Shown here piece after piece: positions 7,547-14,978 of a stretch of DNA of 64,000 nucleotides. Each line of letters starts with the position of its first letter. The stretch's first letter is position 1. This DNA is from Candidatus Aenigmatarchaeota archaeon (lineage in GTDB: Archaea; Aenigmatarchaeota; Aenigmatarchaeia; PWEA01; JACQIF01), in contig CP066684.1 of NCBI GenBank assembly GCA_016432325.1, forward strand, positions 393,018-457,017, read 5' to 3'. Under the pieces are notes generated by a model. It made no database searches, had not been told where the DNA came from, and worked only from the letters and a program-made list of their open reading frames with translations. A program made the position numbers and the translations under genes.

Positions 7547-8122
7547 ATGTGGCTAGTCGACGTCTTCCACAAGATGCGGCGCGGACCTCAGATTCTGACG
7601 CAGAAGGACATAGGACTCATACTCGGGATGACAGGCGTGTCGAGCCCGTGGCGCGTGGTCGAGGCCGGCTCAGGCTCAGGCGCGCTCACGATGTTTCTGG
7701 CGAATGCAGTGCAGCCCAAAGGTCGCGTCTACTCATACGACTGGCGCAGCGAACACCAGGAGATCGCCAAGGAGAACGTCAAACGCGCCGGGCTCACGAA
7801 ATACGTGGAGTTCATTCACGGCGACATCGCCGCAGGAATCGAACAAAAGGACGTTGACATGGTTGTTCTGGATTTGGCAGAACCTTGGCTGGTAGTGCCG
7901 CATGCCGAACGCGCACTGAAGGAAGGGAGCTTCTTCGTGTCTTACGTGCCGACGTTCGAGCAGATGAAGGAAACAGTGACGACGCTCAGAGGCCACAGGT
8001 TCACGCGAGCGAAGGCGTACGACTATTCGATGCGCGAGTATCAAGTGGAAGAGAACGCCACGCGGCCCGAGAACATGGGCCTCGTGCACACAGGATTCCT
8101 TATATTCGCACGAAGAATCTAG
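7547..8122 (+). CDS. trmI: tRNA (adenine-N1)-methyltransferase TrmI-like
   Basis: SAM-dependent methylation of A57/A58 in the tRNA T-loop, which stabilises archaeal tRNA. SAM motif I is VVEAGSGSGALT (residues 38-48). VYSYDWRSEHQEIAKENVKRAG is the acidic SAM-binding loop and motif II. VVLDLAEPW (107-114) is the variant of the family's DxPEPW catalytic block. At 191 aa it lacks the roughly 60-residue N-terminal beta-domain of typical TrmI (about 250 aa), so tRNA binding may differ. Overlaps the convergent TS-like gene by 4 nt. Confidence 0.85.
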   Translation: MWLVDVFHKMRRGPQILTQKDIGLILGMTGVSSPWRVVEAGSGSGALTMFLANAVQPKGRVYSYDWRSEHQEIAKENVKRAGLTKYVEFIHGDIAAGIEQKDVDMVVLDLAEPWLVVPHAERALKEGSFFVSYVPTFEQMKETVTTLRGHRFTRAKAYDYSMREYQVEENATRPENMGLVHTGFLIFARRI

Positions 8123-8808
8123 CCGGCCGCGTCGCCGCTTTTCATCCGCTTTCCGAGGATTTTCTTTATGTGGGGCAGCGTATCGTCGTACACGTGCGCG
8201 CTGGTGGAGAACGTTGAAATGGCGCCGAGACGCGCTCCGAGCTTGCCCGCGACGTACTTCTGCAGGACGTACGTCTGATAGATATTCGCGGGCCAGCCGA
8301 AGAACATGTCGTTGCTTCTTATGAACGCAGTCGCGTTCAGGGCTCCTTCGCGCAGCTTGAAGTCGAAGGCTACTATGCCCGGCATCTCCCGCCCGCTTGC
8401 CTGCGAATCATGCCGCGTGTCCCACGTCAGCAGAACGGCTCGTCCCGTCTCCGGACGATTCTTGAGCAACGGTATCAGAAAGTCGTCCACCTGGTTTTTG
8501 CTGTCAACGTTGAAGAGTCTGGGGCCGTATGTGTAAATGTAGTTCCTAGTTTTGCCCGTGGGCATGACGCACTCCTCTATCTCCTCCAGCGAAGGATACA
8601 CCCACCTTCCCAGCGAGTTTAGGGCGGTTATCGGTTCCTCTATCCTCTTTGCAACCTGAAGGACTGTCACGAGCAGATTGAGGCAGTCTATCGAATCCCT
8701 TTGCCTGTGGTGCACCGGTTTGCCGTGCTGCATCACGTACGCGAGCACGCTCTTCCACGCCTTCAATGCGTCTTGTGATATGATCTCCAATGGAAACGCC
8801 TCACGCAA
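8119..8808 (-). CDS. Thymidylate synthase-like protein lacking the catalytic cysteine
   Basis: Shows the thymidylate synthase fold: N-terminal DALKAWKSVLAYVMQHG, then the phosphate-binding FIRSNDMFFGWPANIY (Arg164, Ser165, Asp167, Asn175) and SAHVYD (His205, Tyr207). The position of the nucleophile, normally PCx, reads MPGIVAFDF with Gly144, and no other cysteine is nearby. It therefore should not make dTMP by the usual mechanism, although nucleotide-binding residues remain. The start is TTG at 8808, overlapping the stop of the upstream gene by 8 nt, so the two are one operon. It may bind dUMP-like ligands or be a regulatory subunit; that is inference. Confidence 0.7.
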   Translation of the reverse strand: MREAFPLEIISQDALKAWKSVLAYVMQHGKPVHHRQRDSIDCLNLLVTVLQVAKRIEEPITALNSLGRWVYPSLEEIEECVMPTGKTRNYIYTYGPRLFNVDSKNQVDDFLIPLLKNRPETGRAVLLTWDTRHDSQASGREMPGIVAFDFKLREGALNATAFIRSNDMFFGWPANIYQTYVLQKYVAGKLGARLGAISTFSTSAHVYDDTLPHIKKILGKRMKSGDAAG

Positions 8809-10402
8809 ACGTCTGCAGATTCTTCAGTTCGCCTTTGGGCGCGTCGGCCTCGTATGCGAAGAAAGGCAGCCTGTAAGTACTCAGCAGTATGTTCACTTCT
8901 CTAAGCGCCTCCTCTGGATTTGACTCGCCTTTCTTATGCAGAGTCATCTGGAAGCCGCCGCCTAACATGTCCGACAGCAGTTCTTTCGAGCGCACGTTCT
9001 CCCGGAAGCCGTCGGAATGGAAGTCTCTGAGAGACGAAATCTCGAGACGGTCGCGGTTCAACGGAGTTGAGAAGAGACCTGCCGGCGTCGACGGGTTAAC
9101 CATCGAGAAAACGGCCTGGAAGCGTGTTGGCATGCCGCACGACACGTAAATGTCCTCTTGGCTCGTGCAGAACGCGCGCGTACGCTTGCGCATTATCCTG
9201 AAGACGCCCTCCATCACGCCCGAGTCGTACGCAGTCCGCAAGAAATCGTAGTTCCAGAAGCGTATGTAGTCCCTTGCTATCATAAGAGCGTCCCTGCCGC
9301 CTGAGAGGTTGAGCAGGTGCTTGAAGCACGCGTCTGTCCTGCGCGCCTGCATCGAACTGGCGGAGAAGAGCGTTTTGAGAGTTCTGTGCATCAGGTCTTC
9401 AAACGCGTTGAATGAAAACTCCGCAGACTCGCAGAACTTCTTTATGTCCACCATGAGAGTCGTCTGGGCCGCGACCAGCGCCTTCGGCTGTTTGTCCAAT
9501 GCCAGCCATTCCGCGTCGTCGAACGTGTAAGGCCCCGCCTTGCCCATCAAATATGGGGATTTCACAATATCCTTGTTCTTGAAGAAGACCTTCCTGGCCT
9601 TGTAGACGTTGAAGACCTCCTCGAAAAATTCGTAGTTGCCCTGAAGTTCTTTCGTGCTGGTTTCAAAGATGAACTTCACCGTGTGTTCAGCCGGAGCGTT
9701 CATCTTGAGCATCTGCAAAAGCCTCTGCCTGCCCTGCGGGCTGAGCTGCGACGGATCGACGATTACACTGAACCGGCGGTCGAAGTCCTTGCAGTCCACA
9801 AGCATCCGCTTGCAGAACTCGACCAGCTTTTCCGCCGAGTTCGCGTTGACGTGATTGGTGAAGTTGTTGACCGCGATGACGTCGTTTATCTCCGAGTAGA
9901 GGGGAGCCGCGGCCCTGTAGAGGGAAGAGAGGTCCTCCATGTCAAGCACGACGGCGTTTGCGCTGTCAAGCCAAGCCTCGCCCCCGAAACGGACGGCTAT
10001 CTTCTTTTCCTCAAACGCCCCCGTGGGAAGGTTTGCGACGCGCGGCTTAGACAAAACGAGACGCCTCTTCCTATAGTCTCCGAAGACTATCTCCTCGTCC
10101 CCGTCGATGTCAAGCGCGTAGTATTTCTCGCCGCTCGTGTCCGTCCGCGTAACGCGCACCAGCTCTTTCTCGATAAGCCTGTTCAGATGGTAGAGGACGC
10201 GCCTGTGAAGCTGGGCCTTCATGCCCTTGGCCCTCCTGACTTCCTGAGGTGGCACGTATTGGCTTGTCAGGACCTTGTCTATCCTGGAGAATTCGTCTGC
10301 GTAAACGACGGAAGCAACATCCGACGTGGACATCCCTTCCTGCCTTCCCCTGAAAGCCAGCAGGACGTCTTGAGAACGCTTTTCCTTCACGATCCCCACC
10401 AA
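8801..10402 (-). CDS. Large protein with N-terminal winged helix, unknown function
   Basis: 533 aa. Residues about 15-105 look like a winged-helix domain: LLAFRGRQEGMSTSDVASVV, then HRRVLYHLNRLIEKELVRVTRT with a beta-wing EKYYALD. The remaining roughly 420 residues look globular and include SNFxNH-like and FIFETSTKELQG segments, but match no family I can name. It is translationally coupled to the TS-like gene and faces a TrmB regulator across a 176-nt region rich in CTGACAC motifs. The pairing suggests a regulated nucleotide- or DNA-related function, but nothing in the sequence proves it. A TATA at 10428-10436 puts the ATG close to the transcript start. Confidence 0.65.
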   Translation of the reverse strand: MVGIVKEKRSQDVLLAFRGRQEGMSTSDVASVVYADEFSRIDKVLTSQYVPPQEVRRAKGMKAQLHRRVLYHLNRLIEKELVRVTRTDTSGEKYYALDIDGDEEIVFGDYRKRRLVLSKPRVANLPTGAFEEKKIAVRFGGEAWLDSANAVVLDMEDLSSLYRAAAPLYSEINDVIAVNNFTNHVNANSAEKLVEFCKRMLVDCKDFDRRFSVIVDPSQLSPQGRQRLLQMLKMNAPAEHTVKFIFETSTKELQGNYEFFEEVFNVYKARKVFFKNKDIVKSPYLMGKAGPYTFDDAEWLALDKQPKALVAAQTTLMVDIKKFCESAEFSFNAFEDLMHRTLKTLFSASSMQARRTDACFKHLLNLSGGRDALMIARDYIRFWNYDFLRTAYDSGVMEGVFRIMRKRTRAFCTSQEDIYVSCGMPTRFQAVFSMVNPSTPAGLFSTPLNRDRLEISSLRDFHSDGFRENVRSKELLSDMLGGGFQMTLHKKGESNPEEALREVNILLSTYRLPFFAYEADAPKGELKNLQTFA

Positions 10403-10427
10403 CGTTGCTTTCTGTATAACCCTGAAG

Positions 10428-10436
10428 CTATTTAAT
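10428..10436 (-). promoter_or_regulatory. TATA box of the wHTH/TS-like operon
   Basis: ATTAAATAG on the minus strand lies about 30 nt from ATG 10402. The palindrome at 10444-10458 lies directly upstream of it. Confidence 0.55.
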
Positions 10437-10443
10437 CCCCGTT

Positions 10444-10531
10444 TCAGGATAATCCTGACACAGTTGTACTTTATTCTGACACGCTGAAAACAGAAGCGCT
10501 CCGTTCAGGGTTTCGTAGTATCGTGTCAGGA
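10444..10531. promoter_or_regulatory. Putative operators between the wHTH gene and TrmB regulator
   Basis: A perfect palindrome TCAGGATAATCCTGA (10444-10458) overlaps the first of three copies of CTGACAC: direct at 10455-10461 and 10476-10482, inverted (GTGTCAG) at 10523-10529. TCCTGAC/GTCAGGA pairs are plausible binding sites for the adjacent TrmB-type regulator. Binding is inference. Confidence 0.5.
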
Positions 10532-10578
10532 TAGCTCTTGCGGCGGGCATTAAGTGCGTCCCTGATGCAGAAGGAGGC

Positions 10579-11193
10579 GTGCCAGCCGTATCAGAATCGT
10601 TTGATGCAATCGGCCTCTCCGAATACGAAGGGCGGGCATATGCTGCTCTTTTGAGGGTTCCCGAAGCCACGGGCCCGTGGGTGGCTCGCTCCTCGGGAGT
10701 GCCCCTTTCCAAAATCTACGAAGTCATGGCCCGCCTTGCAGAGAAAGGATTTGCCCTCTGCGGGCCTGACGCCAAGCCGAGAAAATACAAGGCAGTAGAT
10801 CCTTCGATATCAATTGAGGCATTTGTAGAGGCCAGGAAATCGCGTCTCGAGAATGCGAAGACCCTTCTTCTCGCAAGGCTCTCCACGAAGATGTCCAGCG
10901 AGCAGGACAGGAGCATCTGGATTGTGAAGGGCCAGTACGCTGTTGAAACTCTCATGACATCGCTCATAAGGAAAGCCTCGAATAGCGTCGTCTACAGGCA
11001 TTCCTCGGACAGGAACAAATTCGTTCGCGCCAGACTCGAGGAGGTCGCTGCAAAAGGCATTGCCGTGGATTCCAAGCCGAGCGAGACGACGGCTAACCTT
11101 CTGAACGTGGACGGCCGCGAGTTGCTCGTGTACGCAAGCAAAGGCGAAGTGCTCTGGATACGCGATCCGCGCTACCTCAGGCGAGGCGAATAG
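10579..11193 (+). CDS. TrmB-family transcriptional regulator
   Basis: 204 aa. The N-terminal winged helix has the TrmB signature: IGLSEYEGRAYAALLRVPEATGPWVARSSGVPLSKIYEVMARLAEKG spans about residues 11-57, followed by a coiled segment and a C-terminal domain of about 110 aa. The C-terminal part (DRNKFVRARLEEVAAKGI, then GRELLVYASKGEVLWIRDPR) is the short TrmB effector-like domain, without an obvious sugar-binding extension. The start is GTG at 10579; GGAGG lies immediately before it, so the true start could be a little downstream. It probably controls itself and the divergent operon ending at 10402. Confidence 0.8.
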   Translation: MPAVSESFDAIGLSEYEGRAYAALLRVPEATGPWVARSSGVPLSKIYEVMARLAEKGFALCGPDAKPRKYKAVDPSISIEAFVEARKSRLENAKTLLLARLSTKMSSEQDRSIWIVKGQYAVETLMTSLIRKASNSVVYRHSSDRNKFVRARLEEVAAKGIAVDSKPSETTANLLNVDGRELLVYASKGEVLWIRDPRYLRRGE

Positions 11194-11203
11194 GTTTTTA
11201 TAC
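11194..11203 (+). promoter_or_regulatory. TATA box of the proline-rich gene
   Basis: TTTTTATACT lies about 27 nt before ATG 11225. Confidence 0.5.
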
Positions 11204-11224
11204 TGCGGCAACCAAACCGCTCTC

Positions 11225-11896
11225 ATGGTCTTTGGAACGCTCAAGAAACTGGTCGGGGGCAAGAAGGAACCGCAGGGCCCGCCTGTCAGGCCTATCCTCG
11301 AATCCAGACCGAGACATCTTCCCCCCGAAGCCGCGCGCATACCCACGCTCGAAGACATTCCCGGCATGCAAGGCCCTCCTGAAATTCCTGAGCCTCCTCT
11401 GACGCCTTCCATGCAAGGACGGTTTGGAACAACAGTTCCAGAGCCTCCCATGGCTCCTACAATGCAGGGATTGCGTGGAACGCTTGGCTCGGAATCCCAA
11501 ATGGCGCCGCAGTCCTCTCCTTTCGAAACGTCTTCTGCAGAACCTCCTTTGCCACCGCAGATGGAGGAACGCAGGAAGCAGAGAATCGAAACGTTCAGGC
11601 GTTCGCGCGAACCGCTTCAATGGCCGCCTCCCCCGGAAGGGAGGTTCGGAACAGCTGTTCCGATGGTCGCGTCAGCGCCTTCATCGGAATGGGCTCCGAC
11701 TCCTTCTCCTGTCACACCACCACAGCAGTGGCCTGCCCCGCAGCAACAGGCTCCGCCCGAACGTCTGCAAAGACGACCGCAAACGGTCGAAGGAGGCCTC
11801 GCAACAGTCATAGACCATCTCGATCGCATCGAGCAGAGGATAATCGATCTGGACAGGCGGCTCGCGATGTTGGAGAGCGCGGCAAGGATACGCTAG
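11225..11896 (+). CDS. Proline-rich, low-complexity protein with C-terminal coiled coil
   Basis: 223 aa. The N-terminus (MVFGTLKKLVGGKK) is amphipathic and basic. Residues about 35-180 are disordered and Pro/Gln/Met-rich, with repeats of the type EPPLTPSMQGRFGT, EPPMAPTMQGLRGT and RFGTAVP. The last 35 residues (TVIDHLDRIEQRIIDLDRRLAMLESAARIR) form a short coiled coil with heptad spacing. No signal peptide or membrane segment. It could be an adaptor that oligomerises through its coiled coil. It overlaps the convergent gene by 4 nt at its stop. Function unknown. Confidence 0.65.
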   Translation: MVFGTLKKLVGGKKEPQGPPVRPILESRPRHLPPEAARIPTLEDIPGMQGPPEIPEPPLTPSMQGRFGTTVPEPPMAPTMQGLRGTLGSESQMAPQSSPFETSSAEPPLPPQMEERRKQRIETFRRSREPLQWPPPPEGRFGTAVPMVASAPSSEWAPTPSPVTPPQQWPAPQQQAPPERLQRRPQTVEGGLATVIDHLDRIEQRIIDLDRRLAMLESAARIR

Positions 11897-12099
11897 CGTC
11901 TGGCCGTCCTGCGGACGATGATTGAAAACACCGCGCCCAGAGGAGGCACGAGAATGGCCTGCATCCCGACCCACGCCAGATATTGGTCCCACGTTGTCTT
12001 TACTACGAACAACATGTAAGGTGGCAGCATGACTGTCCAGTAGACGAAGGACATGAGCGCGTCCTTGGCAAACTGCTTCGCGAATTCCTTCCGAATCAT
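11893..12099 (-). CDS. Small two-TM membrane protein
   Basis: 68 aa: an amphipathic, charged N-terminus (MIRKEFAKQFAKDALMS), then two hydrophobic helices (about 17-33 and 41-60) and a basic C-terminus VRRTARR. The start overlaps the stop of the upstream KH gene as ATGA, so it is in the same operon. Similar small membrane proteins without enzymatic motifs are common in archaea; no function can be assigned. Confidence 0.65.
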   Translation of the reverse strand: MIRKEFAKQFAKDALMSFVYWTVMLPPYMLFVVKTTWDQYLAWVGMQAILVPPLGAVFSIIVRRTARR

Positions 12100-12596
12100 T
12101 CGAAGACGACCTCCGCCTTCTTTCCCGTGACCGCGCGGACTATCGCTTCCACTTCTTCCTTGCGCAATTGCGGAGGGGCGCTCCTGCGCTTCACGCGGAG
12201 TTTGTAACGTTCACCGTCTGCGCCAAATACCTTGTTTATTCCAACCAACGTGGTTTTTCCCAGAAGTTCCTTCGCAACGTCCTCCACGGTTCCTTCTTCC
12301 ACTATCTTGATGCGCTTGCCGAGCCTTTCCTGCAGCGTCGTTATAATCGTGCCTCCCTTGCCTATCATCTTTCCCGCGACTCCCTTCGGCACAATGAGCA
12401 GGATTATGTTATCCACTTCGCGCGCAGACTTGAACCCTCCGGCTTCTATGGACTTGAACTTGTCTTTTAGCGAGTACAGGATACGCGATATCTCAATCTC
12501 CGTGTGCGTTATCTCGCCAGTATCAAGCTTGCGCTGGCAACCCGCGCAGAGTATGTCCTCGTTTTTCAAACAGACTTCGCAGAGGGGTGATTTCAT
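12096..12596 (-). CDS. KH-domain RNA-binding protein with N-terminal zinc ribbon
   Basis: 166 aa. A C4 zinc-binding motif at the N-terminus (Cys6, Cys9, Cys17, Cys20 in CEVCLKNEDILCAGC) is followed by an alpha/beta segment and a KH domain with the signature GKMIGKGG at residues 75-82. A second KH-like part, VEDVAKELLG to VFGADGERYKLRV, follows. This arrangement resembles archaeal NusA-related transcription/RNA factors, but only one clear GxxG loop is visible. The start is 25 nt from the TATA it shares with the DUF357 gene. Confidence 0.75.
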   Translation of the reverse strand: MKSPLCEVCLKNEDILCAGCQRKLDTGEITHTEIEISRILYSLKDKFKSIEAGGFKSAREVDNIILLIVPKGVAGKMIGKGGTIITTLQERLGKRIKIVEEGTVEDVAKELLGKTTLVGINKVFGADGERYKLRVKRRSAPPQLRKEEVEAIVRAVTGKKAEVVFE

Positions 12597-12616
12597 GCCT
12601 GATGTGAGCGAACAAC

Positions 12617-12624
12617 GTTTATAT
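12617..12624. promoter_or_regulatory. Shared bidirectional TATA for the KH gene and DUF357 gene
   Basis: GTTTATAT is centred 25 nt from ATG 12596 (minus) and 26 nt from ATG 12647 (plus). Start-to-start distance is 51 nt. Confidence 0.65.
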
Positions 12625-12646
12625 GCGTTTGCGCGAGCGTCTTCTC

Positions 12647-12895
12647 ATGCCCTCCACAGAAGAACAACTTAAAACGGAAATCAAGAAATGGACTGCGCGT
12701 CTCGACGACTCCCTGATGAACACGCGCGGGACGACTCAAAAAGGAGTTGAATTTCTCACGAACGTCAAGGCGTACCAAGAAGACTCCCTTCATTTCATGG
12801 AACGCGGCGACCTCGTCCGCGCGTTCGAGGCGCTGCTGTGGGCATGGGCCTATCTGTCCATAGCGAAGGAACTAGAGATGGTGATGGAGAAGTAG
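12647..12895 (+). CDS. DUF357 family protein
   Basis: Small all-helical archaeal protein, about 82 aa from the leaderless start MPSTEEQLKTEI. The second half, AYQEDSLHFMERGDLVRAFEALLWAWAYL, carries the DUF357 hallmark (D..xF...GDLVRAFEA..YAW). I took ATG 12647 because the upstream in-frame codons fall inside the TATA box. The biochemical role of the family is not known to me. A hairpin (12903-12923) follows the stop. Confidence 0.8.
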   Translation: MPSTEEQLKTEIKKWTARLDDSLMNTRGTTQKGVEFLTNVKAYQEDSLHFMERGDLVRAFEALLWAWAYLSIAKELEMVMEK

Positions 12896-12902
12896 TTGTG
12901 AA

Positions 12903-12923
12903 GCAGGGCTTCGCGCCCTGCTC
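12903..12923. terminator. Hairpin between convergent genes
   Basis: Arms AGCAGGGC/GCCCTGCT (8 bp) around a 5-nt loop lie between the DUF357 stop and the archease stop. This is a plausible bidirectional end-of-transcript structure. Confidence 0.5.
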
Positions 12924-12940
12924 CGTTTCTTATGCGGCGT

Positions 12941-13369
12941 TTAAACGTCCAGAACCACGAAAGCCTGCCAGCCTTCGCGCGTTCGTTCGACACGGAACAT
13001 GTGGTATGTGATTGCCTTCACGTCCACAGAAAGGTCGTGTCTCTTCGAATCCAGCTTTTCTCCGTAGAGCGTGGCTTTGCATGCGATTTCGCTTATCTCG
13101 TCTATCTTAATCTTGCCGAACAGTAGGCGCTCCGCGTCTTTGAGGAACACGAACTCCTGCAGGAAGTTGAACATCAGGTTCTCGACGTCAGAACCCTCGA
13201 CGTCTACGGTCTTCGTGACCTTCGTGTGCACGCTCGCGAGGTTGCGGACCATCGTATTCGTCACGGCCAAACCCGCGGATTCAAAAAGTTCCTTCAGGTC
13301 TTTTCCCGAAGCTTCGAATGCAACGTCGGCGAGCGAGACGTCTTCTACGAAATGATATGACATGGTCAT
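12941..13369 (-). CDS. Archease
   Basis: Activates the RNA ligase RtcB by promoting its guanylylation and altering its nucleotide use. 142 aa, full length. It shows the N-terminal YHFVEDVSLADVAFEASG (family FLEHTADvgi region, with key acidic residues), LMFNFLQEFVFLKDAE, KATLYGEKLD and the C-terminal VFVVLDV-like end (FVVLDV). The start overlaps the rtcB stop as ATGA, giving a two-gene rtcB-archease operon, which fits their joint action. Confidence 0.92.
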   Translation of the reverse strand: MTMSYHFVEDVSLADVAFEASGKDLKELFESAGLAVTNTMVRNLASVHTKVTKTVDVEGSDVENLMFNFLQEFVFLKDAERLLFGKIKIDEISEIACKATLYGEKLDSKRHDLSVDVKAITYHMFRVERTREGWQAFVVLDV

Positions 13370-14919
13370 CCCTTCACGTTGCCCACAGGGATGAGACGCA
13401 CCACAGGCTTCGAAATGTCTGCCTTTGCCGTGGCGTCGATGACCTCATCGATGTCCTTGTAAGCGAATCCGGCCTCCTCGGCGAGGCCCGAGTATGACAC
13501 GGACTTCACGTAGATTCCTTTCTTTATCATCGGATTTATGACCAGTTCTTCCACTTTTCTTCTCTCTATTGCTCGGGCCTTGTCTCTCGGCATGTCTCTG
13601 GTGTTTCCCACAATCTCGCGTATGGCGCGCGTGCGGGACATCGTGCGCCCCGCGCCGTGGGCCGTCGAACCAAACGTCTGTTCTTCGGCGCCCTTGGTTC
13701 CGACAAGCAGGTACGAACCGGTTTCCATGGACCCGCCGATTATAACGGGCTGGCCTATGTCGCGGTACGCTTTCGGAATATTAGGGTTTCCCGGGCCGAG
13801 AGAACGCGTCGCGCCCTTTCGGTGTATCAGAAGCTTCTTTTTCTTGCCGTCGACCTCGTACTCCTCCAGCTTCGCCGTGTTGTGAGCCACGTCGTATATC
13901 TGTCTCATGCCAAGCGCCTCGGCGTCCTTTCCGAAGATTTGAGCGAAGGCCTCGCGAATCCTGTGCGCTATCATCTGGCGGTTCGCAAAGCTGAAGTTGA
14001 TGCCGCACTTCATGGCGGCGAAGTAGTCCTGTCCCTCTTTCGACGTGAAAGGCGCGCAAGCCAGTTCGCGGTCAAGAATCTTGATGCCGTACTTGCTCTC
14101 CATCACGCTCAGGAAGAGCTGCAGGTAGTCCGTAGCCACCTGATGGCCGAAACCGCGCGAACCGCAGTGGAACATCACGACCACTTGTCCGGGGAATATT
14201 CCGAGTTTCTTCGCGTACTCCTCGTCGAAGATGTTCTCCTTCTTCACGACCTGTATCTCAAGATAGTGGTTGCCGGAGCCGAGCGTTCCGACCTGACCGA
14301 GCCCGCGCTTAACGGCTTTGTCGCTGACACGCGACTCGTCGGCTCCCTCGGCATTGCCTTCCTCCTCTGTGACGGCTAGGTCTTCCTTCCAGCCGTATCC
14401 CTTCTCGACGCACCATTCCGCGCCGCTGCTTATCATCTCCCTGAACTGACCGTGGCTCAGCTTGGCAAACCCCGCCGCGTCGTCAAAGGCCGCGGAGCCG
14501 ACTCCCGCAGGCACGCGGTCATAGAGGAGATTCACGAGCTGCTTCAGCTTGGGCTCGACGTCTTTCCATGTCAAGTCCGTCCTGAGAAGACGCATGCCGC
14601 AGTTGATGTCGAATCCTATTCCTCCGGGAGAGATGACGCCGCCGTTTTCAATATCCATCGCGGCGACGCCTCCTATAGGGAAGCCGTACCCGGAGTGGCC
14701 GTCGGGCATGCACATAGCGGCGCGCACAATTCCGGGAAGAGTGGCGACGTTCGTTATCTGATCAAAGACATGGGCGTCCATCTCACCGAGAAGTTTTTTT
14801 GTGGTAAACACCTGCGCAGGCACGCGCATGCCCTGCTTGAAGGACGTGGGCACCTCCCAAATCACATCGCTTATGCGATTGAAATCCGGCTTCTTGAACT
14901 CCCTGTCGTGGAAAGACAT
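13366..14919 (-). CDS. rtcB: tRNA-splicing ligase RtcB
   Basis: Joins RNA ends with 2',3'-cyclic phosphate to 5'-OH ends, using GTP and Mn2+, in tRNA splicing. 517 aa. Diagnostic segments: MCMPDGHSGYGFPIGGVAA, GGIGFDINCGMRLLRT, LGSGNHYLEIQ (Mn-binding His), HCGSRGFGHQ, and STAHGAGRTMSR containing the histidine that is guanylylated. No intein interrupts it. I placed the start at ATG 14919 (MSFHDREF), not at upstream in-frame codons, because those extend past the promoter and into the divergent gene. Archease follows with an ATGA overlap. Confidence 0.95.
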   Translation of the reverse strand: MSFHDREFKKPDFNRISDVIWEVPTSFKQGMRVPAQVFTTKKLLGEMDAHVFDQITNVATLPGIVRAAMCMPDGHSGYGFPIGGVAAMDIENGGVISPGGIGFDINCGMRLLRTDLTWKDVEPKLKQLVNLLYDRVPAGVGSAAFDDAAGFAKLSHGQFREMISSGAEWCVEKGYGWKEDLAVTEEEGNAEGADESRVSDKAVKRGLGQVGTLGSGNHYLEIQVVKKENIFDEEYAKKLGIFPGQVVVMFHCGSRGFGHQVATDYLQLFLSVMESKYGIKILDRELACAPFTSKEGQDYFAAMKCGINFSFANRQMIAHRIREAFAQIFGKDAEALGMRQIYDVAHNTAKLEEYEVDGKKKKLLIHRKGATRSLGPGNPNIPKAYRDIGQPVIIGGSMETGSYLLVGTKGAEEQTFGSTAHGAGRTMSRTRAIREIVGNTRDMPRDKARAIERRKVEELVINPMIKKGIYVKSVSYSGLAEEAGFAYKDIDEVIDATAKADISKPVVRLIPVGNVKG

Positions 14920-14947
14920 TTTATCCCTTTCGATATTCGATGACATG

Positions 14948-14955
14948 CTTAAATA
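14948..14955. promoter_or_regulatory. Shared bidirectional TATA for rtcB and the DUF218 gene
   Basis: CTTAAATA lies about 32 nt from ATG 14919 (minus) and 27 nt from ATG 14979 (plus). Confidence 0.55.
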
Positions 14956-14978
14956 CGCGGGTGGAGTCTCCGTTTCAC

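Noticed and set aside
12903-12923. Assigning this hairpin to the 5' hairpin arrays
   Set aside because: It lies between two convergent stop codons, away from any gene start, and is better explained as a transcript-end structure.
13366-14919. Intein in RtcB
   Set aside because: Archaeal RtcB often carries inteins, but the sequence is continuous at 517 aa with no Hint motifs or gaps between conserved blocks.
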